A stretch of 64,000 bases of DNA, taken from NCBI GenBank assembly GCA_964568805.1, contig CAZMRW010000005.1:26313-90312 (forward strand). The letters are read 5' to 3'. Each line of letters opens with the position of its first letter. Positions within the stretch are counted from its first letter, which is position 1. The notes under the pieces are model-generated. The model had not been told where the DNA came from, searched no databases, and saw nothing but the letters and a program-made list of their open reading frames with translations. The stretch comes from CAZMRW01 sp964568805. GTDB lineage: Bacteria > Pseudomonadota > Gammaproteobacteria > Methylococcales > Methylomonadaceae. Position numbers and translations under genes: made by a program. Of the stretch, positions 1-8,421 are shown in pieces.

Positions 1-81
1 TAAGCGCTTGGCATATTCCTGGTAACCCTGCTCCACCCAAGCAGGCATCCGGTTGCCGATTGAAATCAGATGTATTTGCAT
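1..81 (-). CDS. rlmH: RlmH, 23S rRNA (pseudouridine1915-N3)-methyltransferase, N-terminal fragment
   Basis: Only the first 27 codons lie in the window; the rest runs off the left edge. The peptide begins MQIHLISIGNRMPAWV and continues to an EYAKRL motif. This matches the start of RlmH (YbeA), a SPOUT-fold enzyme that methylates pseudouridine 1915 in helix 69 of 23S rRNA. In the family the N-terminus reads roughly MKLQLIAVGTKMPDWV. The ATG is at 81. The call rests on N-terminal similarity alone, so it is good but not certain. Confidence 0.8.
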   Translation of the reverse strand, partial: MQIHLISIGNRMPAWVEQGYQEYAKRL

Positions 82-376
82 ACGTTCAGGATACAGAGAA
101 CAGGCGATTGTTGCAATCCGCCGATTGTTACAACGCCCAGGATGGCCGGTGCAAACCGGTTGGCGAAAGGGATAGGCGCATCTGGCCCGCCTGCTGCAAA
201 CTGATTGACAATGACGCTAATAATGAATAGATAAAATGGCTTCCGTGATGAAAGCGGCGACAGTCTGCTATCAAGCGGTCGTTTTCTTATAGTTCTTAGT
301 TTTAGGGCAATAAGGCCGGATTAGTTGCGCAGAGCATCATTCCGATCCAAAGCTTGATAGATTGCTTTGCTTGCTA
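82..376. other. intergenic region with no recognised gene
   Basis: No open frame with a plausible start, no tRNA and no clear terminator could be picked out here. It separates rlmH from the toxin-antitoxin remnant. Short tracts of biased composition are present but nothing that can be named. Confidence 0.5.
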
Positions 377-790
377 TCAAAGTTGTTCTACCCGTAAACC
401 GGAGTTAGCAGCCGCATCACATTGACGTTTATCGGCAGAAATAAAGATATCGGCTTTTAGTGCTATGGCGCTTCCAATGTGCAGCGCATCTATCCCTCGC
501 AAGACATTTTTTTCCAGGCTGAAAATGGTTCGATGCAACACCTCCGGATTTAAATCACAAACCACAATGTCTTCAATATCAAAAAGCAAAGAGGATTTTA
601 GCTGTCGATACTGTTGATCATCCATGCGTCCTTCCCGACGTAAGCGGCAAAATGCAGATATTATTTCTGCTAATGCGATACCGGATAATCCTATTTCTGT
701 AGCTTGATCGCACCAGGCCAACACAACAGCGGTATTGGCTTCCTGAAACTAACGCGTTAAAAATGCAGAAGAATCGAAAAAGACTCGCAT
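377..790 (-). pseudogene. VapC-type PIN-domain toxin, inactivated by an in-frame stop at codon 14
   Basis: The frame from the ATG at 790 reads MRVFFDSSAFLTR, then TAG (749-751), then FQEANTAVVLAWCDQ and on to 377. The first part carries the PIN-domain start with its first acidic residue (FFDSSAF). The part after the stop carries ALAEIISA, GIDALHIGSA and a late acidic residue in FISADKR, as in type II VapC ribonucleases. Total length with the stop ignored is 137 residues, normal for the family. A tyrosine codon (TAT or TAC) is usual at this position, so one substitution could have killed the gene. The ATG overlaps the antitoxin stop (TGATG), the standard antitoxin-toxin layout. Restart at the internal TTG at 724 would lose the first catalytic aspartate. 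Confidence 0.85.
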
Positions 791-1017
791 CAGCCAGCCG
801 TTTCGCGTTCTTCAAGGATTAAGCGACTGGCGGAAACGCCAACTAACGCCAATGGCTGTGCTGTCCGCCGTTTCCATGAAGGTAAATCAGGATTTACCGG
901 CACTATGTCCGCAATGGGTTTTCCGTTGCGTAGTACACGCACGGATTCACCTCTCTCAACAAGATCGAAGTATTGCTTGGCATGGTTTCGAACTTCGGTA
1001 AAAGTAGCCTGTTTCAT
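790..1017 (-). CDS. Phd/YefM-type antitoxin, partner of the broken VapC toxin
   Basis: A 75-residue protein starting MKQATFTEVRNHAKQYFD. It has the Phd/YefM pattern: an N-terminal DNA-binding half with LVERGESVRVLRNGKPIADIVP, then a flexible C-terminal half that would bind the toxin. The ATG at 1017 was chosen over a longer frame because the family begins at this point. Antitoxins of this group repress their own promoter, so the upstream AT-rich stretch is the likely operator. The gene looks intact although its toxin is not, so it may now be an orphan repressor or a leftover. Confidence 0.85.
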   Translation of the reverse strand: MKQATFTEVRNHAKQYFDLVERGESVRVLRNGKPIADIVPVNPDLPSWKRRTAQPLALVGVSASRLILEERETAG

Positions 1018-1300
1018 AATGCATCCTGGAATGTACAAAATAATGTAATTATATCTGTTTTATTTTGTTTCCATGAATTTATCCTGATTATCTCAACGGT
1101 ATAAGATTTTACATTCGGGATGAACATTAAGAAAAAATGACAAAATTTTCACGCTGTTTAGCCGCTATGCCTCCTATGGTTTTCGATATGCGCTTTATAT
1201 GATGGCCATTTTCATGTTAGCAGCCGGGGAGATTGCGATTTGAATGAGTAGACTTCCTTGTCACAAAATTGAAGAGGCCCTAAAGATAAACTGGACACAT

Positions 1301-1313
1301 ATATGGACTCCTC
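1301..1313 (+). repeat. IS1111-type subterminal inverted repeat, transposase 3' side
   Basis: Sequence atatggactcctc, the exact reverse complement of 2734-2746. It lies about 345 bp downstream of the transposase stop. Confidence 0.85.
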
Positions 1314-1658
1314 GTTTATTGCAAGCCAAGATTTCCCTTAATTGATACTTTCAACAGAGATCGAGATTGCAAACATATATCCGGTCTCTTAATAGAGGGA
1401 TAAACCTCTGGACCCTGATGAACCTATCCGCGCGCTTTTTTCCAAAACAGCCTGTCGGTTTCTATGAACCTCTGTGTCAATCGGATTTTAAAAGCATCCG
1501 TCTGACCTGTTGTCGTCATCAATAGTGGTTTTCTTGCCTCCGCAATCTGATTAAACTCTGTTCAGCGGTATGAGGGTTATCCATGCTTTGGTCAATACCG
1601 GACCCCTTCTCTTGTGTGGAGGTGTTGAACAAAGGGTGGATAACCCGGCTTCGCGCGA
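1314..1658 (-). ncRNA. candidate bridge RNA region of the IS1111-type element
   Basis: This long non-coding end lies downstream of the transposase, where IS1111-type elements are reported to encode the bridge RNA that pairs with target and donor DNA. A perfect 10-bp inverted repeat (gggttatcca at 1574-1583, tggataaccc at 1637-1646) encloses a 53-nt loop, and further short pairings are possible. Exact ends and the two guide loops cannot be set by eye. The claim rests on position and family knowledge plus this one visible stem. Confidence 0.45.
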
Positions 1659-2675
1659 CTAAGCCACAGCGGCCTCGTAGGCTCTATCCTGCCTGACCAT
1701 CGCCCATAACACGCGGGCATTTTTGTTGGCCAGCGCTACAGCCGCTTTGTTAAAGCCACGCCGTTCAACCACGGCTTGTAGCCATCGGTTTAAGGGATCG
1801 GTCTTACCACTACAATATTTAACCACTGACCGAGCGCCGTGGATCAGCAAGGTGCGTAGATACCGATTGCCGCGTTTACTGATACCCAGCAACACTTGCT
1901 TATCACCACTGCTGTGCTGTCGCGGCACCACGCCGAGGCTGACGGCATAATCGCGGCTTTTCGCGTAGCCTTTGCCATCACCGATGTCGGATGCCATGAT
2001 CGTCGCCGTAATGGGGCCGATGCCGGGGACATCCAGAAAACGGCGACTAAGAGCGTTTTGCTGACAAAGTCGATTGATTCGCCTCTCGTGTACCTTGATG
2101 TTGTCATCCAGCGTACAAAGACTTTCGTACATTTCAGCAAACAGTTCGCGGCTCAACGAAGGCAACGCATTTTCGGCATCTTCCAAAATCAGAGGCAATT
2201 GCTTTCTCACTTGGTTAATGCCCTGCGGTATTACCATGCCAAGCTCAGATAAAAAGCCTCGAATTCGATTCGTCAGCGCGGTTCGCTGATAGATCAAATC
2301 CTGGCGCAATCGATGCAGCATCTGCATTTCCTGCTGCTCCAGATTTTTTACCTCAACGGTACGCTTGTTAGGCTGGCTCGCGGCGCTGAAGATCGCCTCG
2401 GCATCATTAAAATCATTCTTGTTGCCGACGACAAACGCTTTCACGAACCGGGCATTCAGCAACACGACCTCGTGGCCCAATTTCTTGAATTCGCGCGCCC
2501 AGTGATGTGCTCCACCACAGGCTTTCATACCAATCAGACTTGTCGGCATGTTGGTGATATGCCTTAATAATTCGCACCGTTTAAGTTTCTTTTTCACGGG
2601 TTTGCCATCTACAGAAAGAGAGAACACATGAAAAGTGTTTTTTGCTATATCCAAACCCACGACGTTATCTTTCAT
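1659..2675 (-). CDS. IS110/IS1111-family transposase, probably catalytically impaired
   Basis: A 338-residue protein with the two IS110 domains: an N-terminal RuvC-like DEDD domain and a C-terminal domain with FLDVPGIGPITA and the late PRQHSSGDKQ serine motif. D9 (GLDIAK), D88 and D91 (NKNDFNDAEAI) are present. The second acidic residue, normally Glu in GMEACG, is Lys51 here (GMKACGG), encoded by AAA at 2523-2525, one base from GAA. This Glu is part of the catalytic tetrad in the family, so the enzyme may be dead despite an otherwise full-length frame. Length is normal for the subgroup. Confidence 0.93.
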   Translation of the reverse strand: MKDNVVGLDIAKNTFHVFSLSVDGKPVKKKLKRCELLRHITNMPTSLIGMKACGGAHHWAREFKKLGHEVVLLNARFVKAFVVGNKNDFNDAEAIFSAASQPNKRTVEVKNLEQQEMQMLHRLRQDLIYQRTALTNRIRGFLSELGMVIPQGINQVRKQLPLILEDAENALPSLSRELFAEMYESLCTLDDNIKVHERRINRLCQQNALSRRFLDVPGIGPITATIMASDIGDGKGYAKSRDYAVSLGVVPRQHSSGDKQVLLGISKRGNRYLRTLLIHGARSVVKYCSGKTDPLNRWLQAVVERRGFNKAAVALANKNARVLWAMVRQDRAYEAAVA

Positions 2676-2733
2676 TTCAAACGCCTCTTTGCTCCGTTTA
2701 AATTACTGGGTGCATTAGACACCGTAGGAGGAA

Positions 2734-2746
2734 GAGGAGTCCATAT
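2734..2746 (-). repeat. IS1111-type subterminal inverted repeat, transposase 5' side
   Basis: Sequence gaggagtccatat on the plus strand, the exact reverse complement of 1301-1313. It lies about 60 bp upstream of the transposase start. Confidence 0.85.
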
Positions 2747-2888
2747 CATCAGGCTAGGTCGAAGTTAGATACTCAATGTCAGATTCATTGAGTCTTATGT
2801 TGAAACCTGTCAGATTAGGTCCGGATTTTTACACATAAGCTTTATCAAGGCTGCATGCCGAGCAACCGATCGTGACTCGAAACTCGGC

Positions 2889-3497
2889 TTACAGCATGCC
2901 GGCGCCGATAATAAACTCTTCTACCGTTTGAAGGCCTTCGCATGTTTTCAAATTGGTAAAAACAAACGGCCTTACGCCGCGCATTTTTTTGGCGTCCCTG
3001 TCCATGACCTCCAGCGAGGCGCCGACATATGGCGCCAGATCGATCTTGTTGATAACCAGCAAATCGGACCGGGTAATGCCGGGGCCGCCCTTGCGCGGGA
3101 TTTTATCGCCCGCCGACACGTCGATGACATAAATGGTCAGGTCGGCCAATTCAGGGCTGAAGGTTGCACTCAGATTGTCCCCGCCGCTTTCGACAATAAC
3201 AAAATCCAGATTATCGAAGCGTCCGCACAGTTCATCGACCGCGGCAAGATTCATCGAGGCATCTTCGCGGATCGCGGTATGAGGGCAGCCGCCGGTTTCG
3301 ACGCCGAGTATGCGCTCCTCCGGCAGCGCCTGGCTGCGGATCAGAAACTGTTGGTCCTCCCGAGTGTAAATATCATTGGTCACCACGCCGATTTCAAAGC
3401 GGTCGCGCATGCTTTTACAGAGGGCATCCACCAATGCCGTTTTTCCGGAACCGACCGGACCGCCGACGCCTATTCTTAACACCTCTTTTTCAACCAT
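2889..3497 (-). CDS. ureG: UreG, urease accessory GTPase
   Basis: A 202-residue SIMIBI-class GTPase that powers nickel delivery into urease. The P-loop GPVGSGKT sits at about residues 13-20. The metal-binding Cys-Pro-His motif is in VETGGCPHTAIRED, and VESGGDNLSATFSPE and VINKID follow. Length and motifs match the family throughout. It is the last gene of the urease block, 12 bp after ureF on the same strand. It works with UreF and UreD on the apo-urease, and receives nickel from UreE. Confidence 0.98.
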   Translation of the reverse strand: MVEKEVLRIGVGGPVGSGKTALVDALCKSMRDRFEIGVVTNDIYTREDQQFLIRSQALPEERILGVETGGCPHTAIREDASMNLAAVDELCGRFDNLDFVIVESGGDNLSATFSPELADLTIYVIDVSAGDKIPRKGGPGITRSDLLVINKIDLAPYVGASLEVMDRDAKKMRGVRPFVFTNLKTCEGLQTVEEFIIGAGML

Positions 3498-3509
3498 TTG
3501 GATTTCCTC

Positions 3510-4190
3510 TCAAGAACGGAATAACCTGGAATACTGCATTTCATGACGGCTGCTGGCCAGCGGCAGGCCGAACACGCTGCCGCCGATATCGTCATCGCTC
3601 AGTGTCAGGGCGATAGCCACCTGCTCCGGTATGCCTGCCGCCAGATCCCTTAACAATCGCTGGCCGGCAACCTGCCCCAGCGGCACCAGCTTGACCGCGC
3701 ATAATACCTGATTTTCCAGCCAGCTCCATAAATAGGCAGTCATCGCCGCGCGTTTGGGAATATCCATGCGCACGGCAGCCAAACTGAATGCAGCGGCCAG
3801 CGTCGTCTGCCCTTTCGCCGGCAACGCATCGGCCCCATCCAGTTCCAGTTTAACCAAAAGTCGGGCCAGGGCCTGACCGGTTTGTATATCCTCTGCTCTC
3901 AACTCGGCTGTCTCCCGGCAGGCCAGTAAAACGTCGTTCCAGTATCCGGCCGATACGATATCGTTGTTAAGCCAGGCATCGTAAAGTCTGTCCAGAACGG
4001 GCAAATCGACCCGAGCCTGGCATCTTGACATGATGGCCGCAAGCCATGACCTGACCTCATCGGCATTCGTTATCCAGCCGTCATCGACCGTCCGTTCCAG
4101 ACCCTGGGAATAGCTGTACATGCCGATCGGCAAGCCGGGGCTGGCCAGCTGCAGCAAGCGCAGCAACGCCAGATCAGTGATCATGGCCAT
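3510..4190 (-). CDS. ureF: UreF, urease accessory protein
   Basis: A 226-residue helical protein that forms the UreD-UreF-UreG activation complex. The start MAMITDLALLRLLQLASPGLPIG and the SYSQGLE motif are diagnostic. The ATG at 4190 was chosen because GGAG lies 7 bases upstream; a longer frame to 4229 adds residues foreign to the family. The start lies inside the end of ureE (17-bp overlap), which suggests translational coupling. Confidence 0.96.
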   Translation of the reverse strand: MAMITDLALLRLLQLASPGLPIGMYSYSQGLERTVDDGWITNADEVRSWLAAIMSRCQARVDLPVLDRLYDAWLNNDIVSAGYWNDVLLACRETAELRAEDIQTGQALARLLVKLELDGADALPAKGQTTLAAAFSLAAVRMDIPKRAAMTAYLWSWLENQVLCAVKLVPLGQVAGQRLLRDLAAGIPEQVAIALTLSDDDIGGSVFGLPLASSRHEMQYSRLFRS

Positions 4191-4602
4191 GATAGGCTCC
4201 GGCCTCGGGCTCGAAGGGCAGGGTTTCATGACTTACCGCCAGGCCGATACCTTCGAGCATATGATCGAGCACATGGTCGGCCAGATAGCGGAGTTCGCCG
4301 TCAAGTATCTGCAGCGAGACATGCCGGTTGCCCAGATGATAGCAGGCCCGGGCGAACAGCAGCGGGTCACTGCTACGCACCACCGACACTGCCTCCGGCG
4401 CGGCTTTTATCCGCACTTTAAGACCGTCGGCCCCGGTCAGCGTCATGCCCGATCTCAGCAGGAATCCGCGCGGCAAAAACAGGCCGACGTCGATGCCGCC
4501 ATCGGTTCGGGCGGATACCCGGCTTTTTTGCCTGACGTCAAAAGGCAGGGTCAGGGTATCGTCTATAACGTCTTGCGTCACACATTCAGTCAGTTTCAGC
4601 AT
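4174..4602 (-). CDS. ureE: UreE, urease nickel chaperone
   Basis: A 142-residue metallochaperone that passes Ni2+ to the UreG complex. It begins MLKLTECVTQ, contains RKSR/VSARTDGG-type and GLFLPRGFLLRSGMTL segments of the N-terminal domain, and the YHLGNRHV motif with the conserved metal-binding His of the second domain. The tail is short and modestly His-rich (AYHGHDH), not the long poly-His tail of Klebsiella. The start is 2 bp after the ureC stop. Confidence 0.95.
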   Translation of the reverse strand: MLKLTECVTQDVIDDTLTLPFDVRQKSRVSARTDGGIDVGLFLPRGFLLRSGMTLTGADGLKVRIKAAPEAVSVVRSSDPLLFARACYHLGNRHVSLQILDGELRYLADHVLDHMLEGIGLAVSHETLPFEPEAGAYHGHDH

Positions 4603-4604
4603 AA

Positions 4605-6308
4605 TCAAAACAAAAAATAACGTTGGGCGAAAGGCAGAACATCGGCAGGCTCGCAGGTCAGCAGTCTGCCGTCGGCACGAACCTCGTAGGTCTGGGGGTC
4701 CACTTCGATGACCGGCTGGTAATGGTTGTGGATTAAATCCTTCTTGCCAATATGTCGGGTGCCGCCGACGGCACCGATCTGCTTGCGCAAGCCCAGAATT
4801 GAAGCGATATCGCTGTCGACGGCGACCTCTGGCAAAAACATCATCGATGTGGATGCCGCCGCTCTCCCGAAACCTCCGAACATCGGCCGGTAATGCACCG
4901 GCTGCGGCGTCGGAATGGAGGCATTGGGGTCTCCCATCGGAGCGGCGGCGATAAATCCGCCCTTGATAACCAGGCTGGGCTTGACGCCGAAAAATGCCGG
5001 CTGCCACAGCACCAGATCGGCCAGTTTGCCGGCTTCGATCGAGCCGACCTCGTGAGCGATGCCGTGGCTGATGGCAGGATTGATCGTGTATTTGGCGATA
5101 TAACGTTTAATTCGAAAATTGTCGTTGCCGGACTCGTCTTCCGGAAGTTTTCCACGCTGGACCTTCATTTTATGCGCGGTCTGCCAGGTGCGGATGATGA
5201 CTTCACCGACCCGCCCCATCGCCTGGGAGTCGGACGAAATCATCGAAAATGCGCCCAGATCGTGCAGAATATCTTCGGCGGCGATCGTTTCGCGGCGTAT
5301 CCGGGACTCGGCAAAAGCAACATCTTCAGGAATGCCCGGATCGAGATGATGGCAGACCATGAGCATATCCAGATGCTCATCGACGGTATTGATGGTATAA
5401 GGACGCGTCGGATTGGTCGAGGACGGCAATACATTGGCCAGTCCGCAGGCTTTGATGATATCCGGGGCATGCCCCCCGCCGGCGCCTTCGGTATGATACG
5501 TGTGAATAGTGCGGCCTTTAAAAGCCGCAATGGTATCTTCGACAAAACCCGATTCATTGAGGGTATCGGTATGGATAGCCACCTGCACATCGAACTTATC
5601 GGCAACCCCAAGACAGCAGTCGATGGCCGCCGGCGTTGTGCCCCAGTCTTCATGCAGTTTTAAACCCATCGCACCGGCGCGTATCTGCTCTTCCAGCGGA
5701 GCAGGCAAACTGGCGTTGCCCTTGCCCAGCAAGCCGAAATTCATCGCGAAACCGTCCAGTGACTGAAGCATATGCCGAATATTCCAGGGTCCCGGCGTAC
5801 AGGTCGTGGCATTGGTGCCGGTGGCAGGTCCGGTTCCGCCACCAATCATCGTCGTGATGCCGGATGCCAGCGCTTCCTCTATCTGCTGGGGGCAAATAAA
5901 ATGGATATGGGCGTCGATACCTCCGGCGGTAACAATTTGCCCTTCCCCGGCAATCACTTCGGTGCCGGGTCCGATGACAATATCGACATCGCTTTGAACA
6001 TCGGGATTGCCGGCCTTGCCTACCCTTGAGATACGGCCGTTCTTGATGCCGATATCGGCCTTGATGATGCCCCAGTGATCGACGATCAAGGCGTTGGTAA
6101 TCACCAGATCCATTGCCGACAGCGAATCGGCCTGTCCCTGGCCCATGCCGTCGCGTATCACCTTGCCGCCGCCGAATTTCACTTCGTCCCCGTACACGGT
6201 CAAGTCTTTCTCCACTTCAAGAAACAATTCGCTGTCGGCAAGCCGCACGCGGTCTCCCGTAGTCGGACCGAACATATCGGCATAGGCTCTACGACTGAGT
6301 TTACCCAT
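4605..6308 (-). CDS. ureC: UreC, urease alpha (catalytic) subunit
   Basis: A 567-residue amidohydrolase that holds the two-nickel site and hydrolyses urea to ammonia and carbamate. It begins MGKLSRRAYADMFGPTTGD. It has the HxH metal motif (GGIDAHIHF), the lysine that becomes carbamylated in GAMGLKLHEDWG, the later metal His residues, and the mobile flap with MVCHHLD. The start at 6308 fits the family; a longer frame to 6452 is the ureB reading in another frame. It overlaps the ureB end by 8 bp. Confidence 0.98.
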   Translation of the reverse strand: MGKLSRRAYADMFGPTTGDRVRLADSELFLEVEKDLTVYGDEVKFGGGKVIRDGMGQGQADSLSAMDLVITNALIVDHWGIIKADIGIKNGRISRVGKAGNPDVQSDVDIVIGPGTEVIAGEGQIVTAGGIDAHIHFICPQQIEEALASGITTMIGGGTGPATGTNATTCTPGPWNIRHMLQSLDGFAMNFGLLGKGNASLPAPLEEQIRAGAMGLKLHEDWGTTPAAIDCCLGVADKFDVQVAIHTDTLNESGFVEDTIAAFKGRTIHTYHTEGAGGGHAPDIIKACGLANVLPSSTNPTRPYTINTVDEHLDMLMVCHHLDPGIPEDVAFAESRIRRETIAAEDILHDLGAFSMISSDSQAMGRVGEVIIRTWQTAHKMKVQRGKLPEDESGNDNFRIKRYIAKYTINPAISHGIAHEVGSIEAGKLADLVLWQPAFFGVKPSLVIKGGFIAAAPMGDPNASIPTPQPVHYRPMFGGFGRAAASTSMMFLPEVAVDSDIASILGLRKQIGAVGGTRHIGKKDLIHNHYQPVIEVDPQTYEVRADGRLLTCEPADVLPFAQRYFLF

Positions 6309-6621
6309 TATTGCCCTCCAGTGTCCCCATGATCTCCTGACGAAAGCCGATAATCCGGCGCAAACCGGAAAATGGCACCAGCCTGACTTCACGCTCCTGT
6401 CCGGGTTCGAAACGCACCGCCGTTCCGGCAGGTATATCGAGGCGAAAACCAAGGGCTTTTTTCCTGTCGAATTGTAAGGCCGGATTGGTTTCGAAAAAAT
6501 GATAATGAGAGCCGACCTGTATCGGCCGGTCGCCGCTATTGGCGACGATCAGCGTTAGGGTCTCCCGCCCCGTATTCAGTTCAAGATCGCCATCTACCGT
6601 AATGATTTCTCCGGGAATCAT
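6301..6621 (-). CDS. ureB: UreB, urease beta subunit
   Basis: A 106-residue structural subunit that packs against UreC. It begins MIPGEIITVDGDLELNTGR and contains QVGSHYHFFETNPAL and LDIPAGTAVRFEPGQ, all family signatures. The gene lies 10 bp after ureA and overlaps ureC by 8 bp, so the three structural subunits are tightly coupled. Bacterial three-subunit arrangement, not a fused gamma-beta chain. Confidence 0.97.
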   Translation of the reverse strand: MIPGEIITVDGDLELNTGRETLTLIVANSGDRPIQVGSHYHFFETNPALQFDRKKALGFRLDIPAGTAVRFEPGQEREVRLVPFSGLRRIIGFRQEIMGTLEGNNG

Positions 6622-6631
6622 GCCGTCTCTC

Positions 6632-6934
6632 CTATTCGATCGGATTATGGACCGTGACCAGCTTGGTGCCGTCCGGAAAGGTGGCCTCTACCTGCACATC
6701 CGGCAACATCTCTGCGACGCCCTCCATCACATCATCCCTCTCCAAGAGGGTGCGGCCGAAGGCCATCAGTTCCGCAACGCTGAGTCCGTCTCTGGCGCCT
6801 TCCATGATAGCGGCGCAAATAAAGGCAACCGCCTCCGGATAATTCAGTTTAAGTCCTCTGGCTTTACGACGCTCAGCCAGCAGGCCGGCGGTAAAGATCA
6901 GCAATTTGTCTTTTTCGCGTGGTGTCAATTGCAT
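6632..6934 (-). CDS. ureA: UreA, urease gamma subunit
   Basis: A 100-residue subunit starting MQLTPREKDKLLIFTAGLLAERR, with YPEAVAFI and the closing TKLVTVHNPI. Length is exactly that of the family. Two ATGs lie in tandem (6937 and 6934). The inner one was chosen because AAGGAG is better spaced from it and other UreA proteins begin there. It follows ureD by 16 bp. Confidence 0.97.
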   Translation of the reverse strand: MQLTPREKDKLLIFTAGLLAERRKARGLKLNYPEAVAFICAAIMEGARDGLSVAELMAFGRTLLERDDVMEGVAEMLPDVQVEATFPDGTKLVTVHNPIE

Positions 6935-6950
6935 CATGTCTCCTTTTAGT

Positions 6951-7814
6951 TCAGGTTGCCCAAATACGCGGAGGCTGCGCGCTGCGACCGACAATGCCTT
7001 CGCGGATAACCGCCCAGACCTGCTGAAAAAAGCAGCGCAAGCGGTCCGCTCCGGCATCGAGGCCCCGACAGACCAGCATATCGTCGATGAGCGTGACGCC
7101 GAGACCCTTCTGGTCACCAATCAATCGCCTGACAGTCTCCAGTACCTCCAAAGATGCGGGGCAGGCGAACAAGGTTCCGCAGGCCGAGTGGCCGTTTAGG
7201 CCCCAGCGCGCGGCGTATGCTTCGGCATCAAGCTGCAAGCGTTCGATATAAAACGGTTTGCCGTCCCGGTGTATCCGCCAGCTCAAACCGGCTGTGCCGT
7301 CACTGAATCCTTCCAGCGCAGCGGGTCTTCCCAAAGCGAGCATTTCCCAGCCGATAAAACGGGCGCAAGAATCGAGTACGATTTGCATATCGGACTTCAT
7401 GCGGGCACCCTCATAGACTATGGTTTCCTGCGGCAGCCATTCCAGCGACGCGCCTTCTGCGACCGACAATGATACCGACTGGCGGGCCAGTTCGCCGGAA
7501 CTGCGGTAAAATTTTCCGGCCGCCGGTGTCGTCAGCAACGCCGCACTGTCCTTCGCCACGGCAATATCAATAGCCAACCTGTCCCCGGCGACCACGCCGC
7601 CGGGGGGATGCAACAGGTAAACATGGCAGACTCCATCTTCAGGATAAAACGGCCGCTGCACAACCAATGGCCCACGGTGGCTGCGATGTTTCAGCACGGT
7701 TTTACCATTATTGCAAACAAAGCCCAGTTGCAGATGGGCTTCCCAGCCCGGGCGGATGGAGCCCTGCGGCGGACTGCTCTGCACGGTGTCGCCGATGGCA
7801 TTTTCCGCATACAT
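6951..7814 (-). CDS. ureD: UreD (UreH), urease accessory protein
   Basis: A 287-residue beta-rich scaffold that binds apo-urease and recruits UreF and UreG. Motifs HRGPLVVQRPFYPEDG, CHVYLLHPPGGVVAGD, TTPAAGKFYRS and WLPQETIVYEGA are diagnostic. The ATG at 7814 is preferred to the TTG one codon upstream. It lies 4 bp after the ureJ stop. Confidence 0.96.
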   Translation of the reverse strand: MYAENAIGDTVQSSPPQGSIRPGWEAHLQLGFVCNNGKTVLKHRSHRGPLVVQRPFYPEDGVCHVYLLHPPGGVVAGDRLAIDIAVAKDSAALLTTPAAGKFYRSSGELARQSVSLSVAEGASLEWLPQETIVYEGARMKSDMQIVLDSCARFIGWEMLALGRPAALEGFSDGTAGLSWRIHRDGKPFYIERLQLDAEAYAARWGLNGHSACGTLFACPASLEVLETVRRLIGDQKGLGVTLIDDMLVCRGLDAGADRLRCFFQQVWAVIREGIVGRSAQPPRIWAT

Positions 7815-7818
7815 CAAA

Positions 7819-8403
7819 TCACGCTCCTATCAGCAAGACCGCGCCTACCAGCGCGCTGACCAGCCCCCATCCGGTTTTTATGACTTTGAAAGCTTGCGGC
7901 GACATTAAACTGATTAAAGTCCCCAGGCCCAGAAGCAGCGAGGTGCCGGCGAGAAAGCCAGCAAAATAGGATGATGCCACCATGCCGTCGCCTATTTCCG
8001 AGGCATGAACATAACCATGCCCTAACGCAAATGCCGTCGCCAGCGGAACGGCCCGGCTCATTTGCGCCTGCCGGTCGCCGCACAGGATCAATCCCATCGC
8101 CAAAACCGACACGGCAATCCAGGCTTCAGCCTCCGGCAAGGAAAATCCGGCAAAATCAAGTCCCGCTCCCACGGCCATCGAGGCCAGAAAGACGGCCGGC
8201 AACAGCCAGCAGGAACTGCCGCGTAAAGTCCCGCCCCAAAGTCCGATACCGAGCATCACCAGCACATGGTCGATACCGGACAAGGGATGCAGCAGCCCCG
8301 TCAAATAGCCGTGGGCGATACCGGCTCCGGTGTGAGCATGGGCCGGCATCAGCACCGACAATAGCAGCAAGCCTGTTGAAATCATTAAAAACCTGCTTTT
8401 CAT
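7819..8403 (-). CDS. ureJ: HupE/UreJ family membrane protein, likely nickel permease
   Basis: A 194-residue integral membrane protein with a cleavable-looking leader ending in AHAHTGAG and about six hydrophobic segments. The HTGAGIAHGYLTGLLHPLSGIDHVLVML stretch (His- and Asp-rich, at the start of the mature protein) and FALGHGYVHASE are HupE/UreJ signatures. Members sit beside hydrogenase or urease genes and are thought to supply nickel. The position between urtE and ureD supports that role. The ATG at 8403 follows the urtE stop region by 18 bp. Confidence 0.92.
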   Translation of the reverse strand: MKSRFLMISTGLLLLSVLMPAHAHTGAGIAHGYLTGLLHPLSGIDHVLVMLGIGLWGGTLRGSSCWLLPAVFLASMAVGAGLDFAGFSLPEAEAWIAVSVLAMGLILCGDRQAQMSRAVPLATAFALGHGYVHASEIGDGMVASSYFAGFLAGTSLLLGLGTLISLMSPQAFKVIKTGWGLVSALVGAVLLIGA

Positions 8404-8421
8404 AATCCTCACCTCATAAAT

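Larger units (their letters stand above)
1301..2746 (-). mobile_element. IS110-family insertion sequence, IS1111 subgroup
   Basis: One transposase gene is flanked by a perfect 13-bp inverted repeat, atatggactcctc at 1301-1313 and its complement at 2734-2746. Subterminal inverted repeats of this size are a mark of the IS1111 subgroup; classical IS110 elements lack them. True tips probably lie a few bases outside these repeats. The element has a short 5' side (about 60 bp) and a long non-coding 3' side (about 345 bp), also typical of IS1111. No target duplication is expected for the family and none was seen. Confidence 0.88.

Noticed and set aside
1199..1243. Short open frame (MMAIFMLAAGEIAI) between the antitoxin and the IS element
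   Set aside because: Only 14 residues from its first Met; upstream the frame stays open but without any start codon, so it is too weak to call a gene or remnant.
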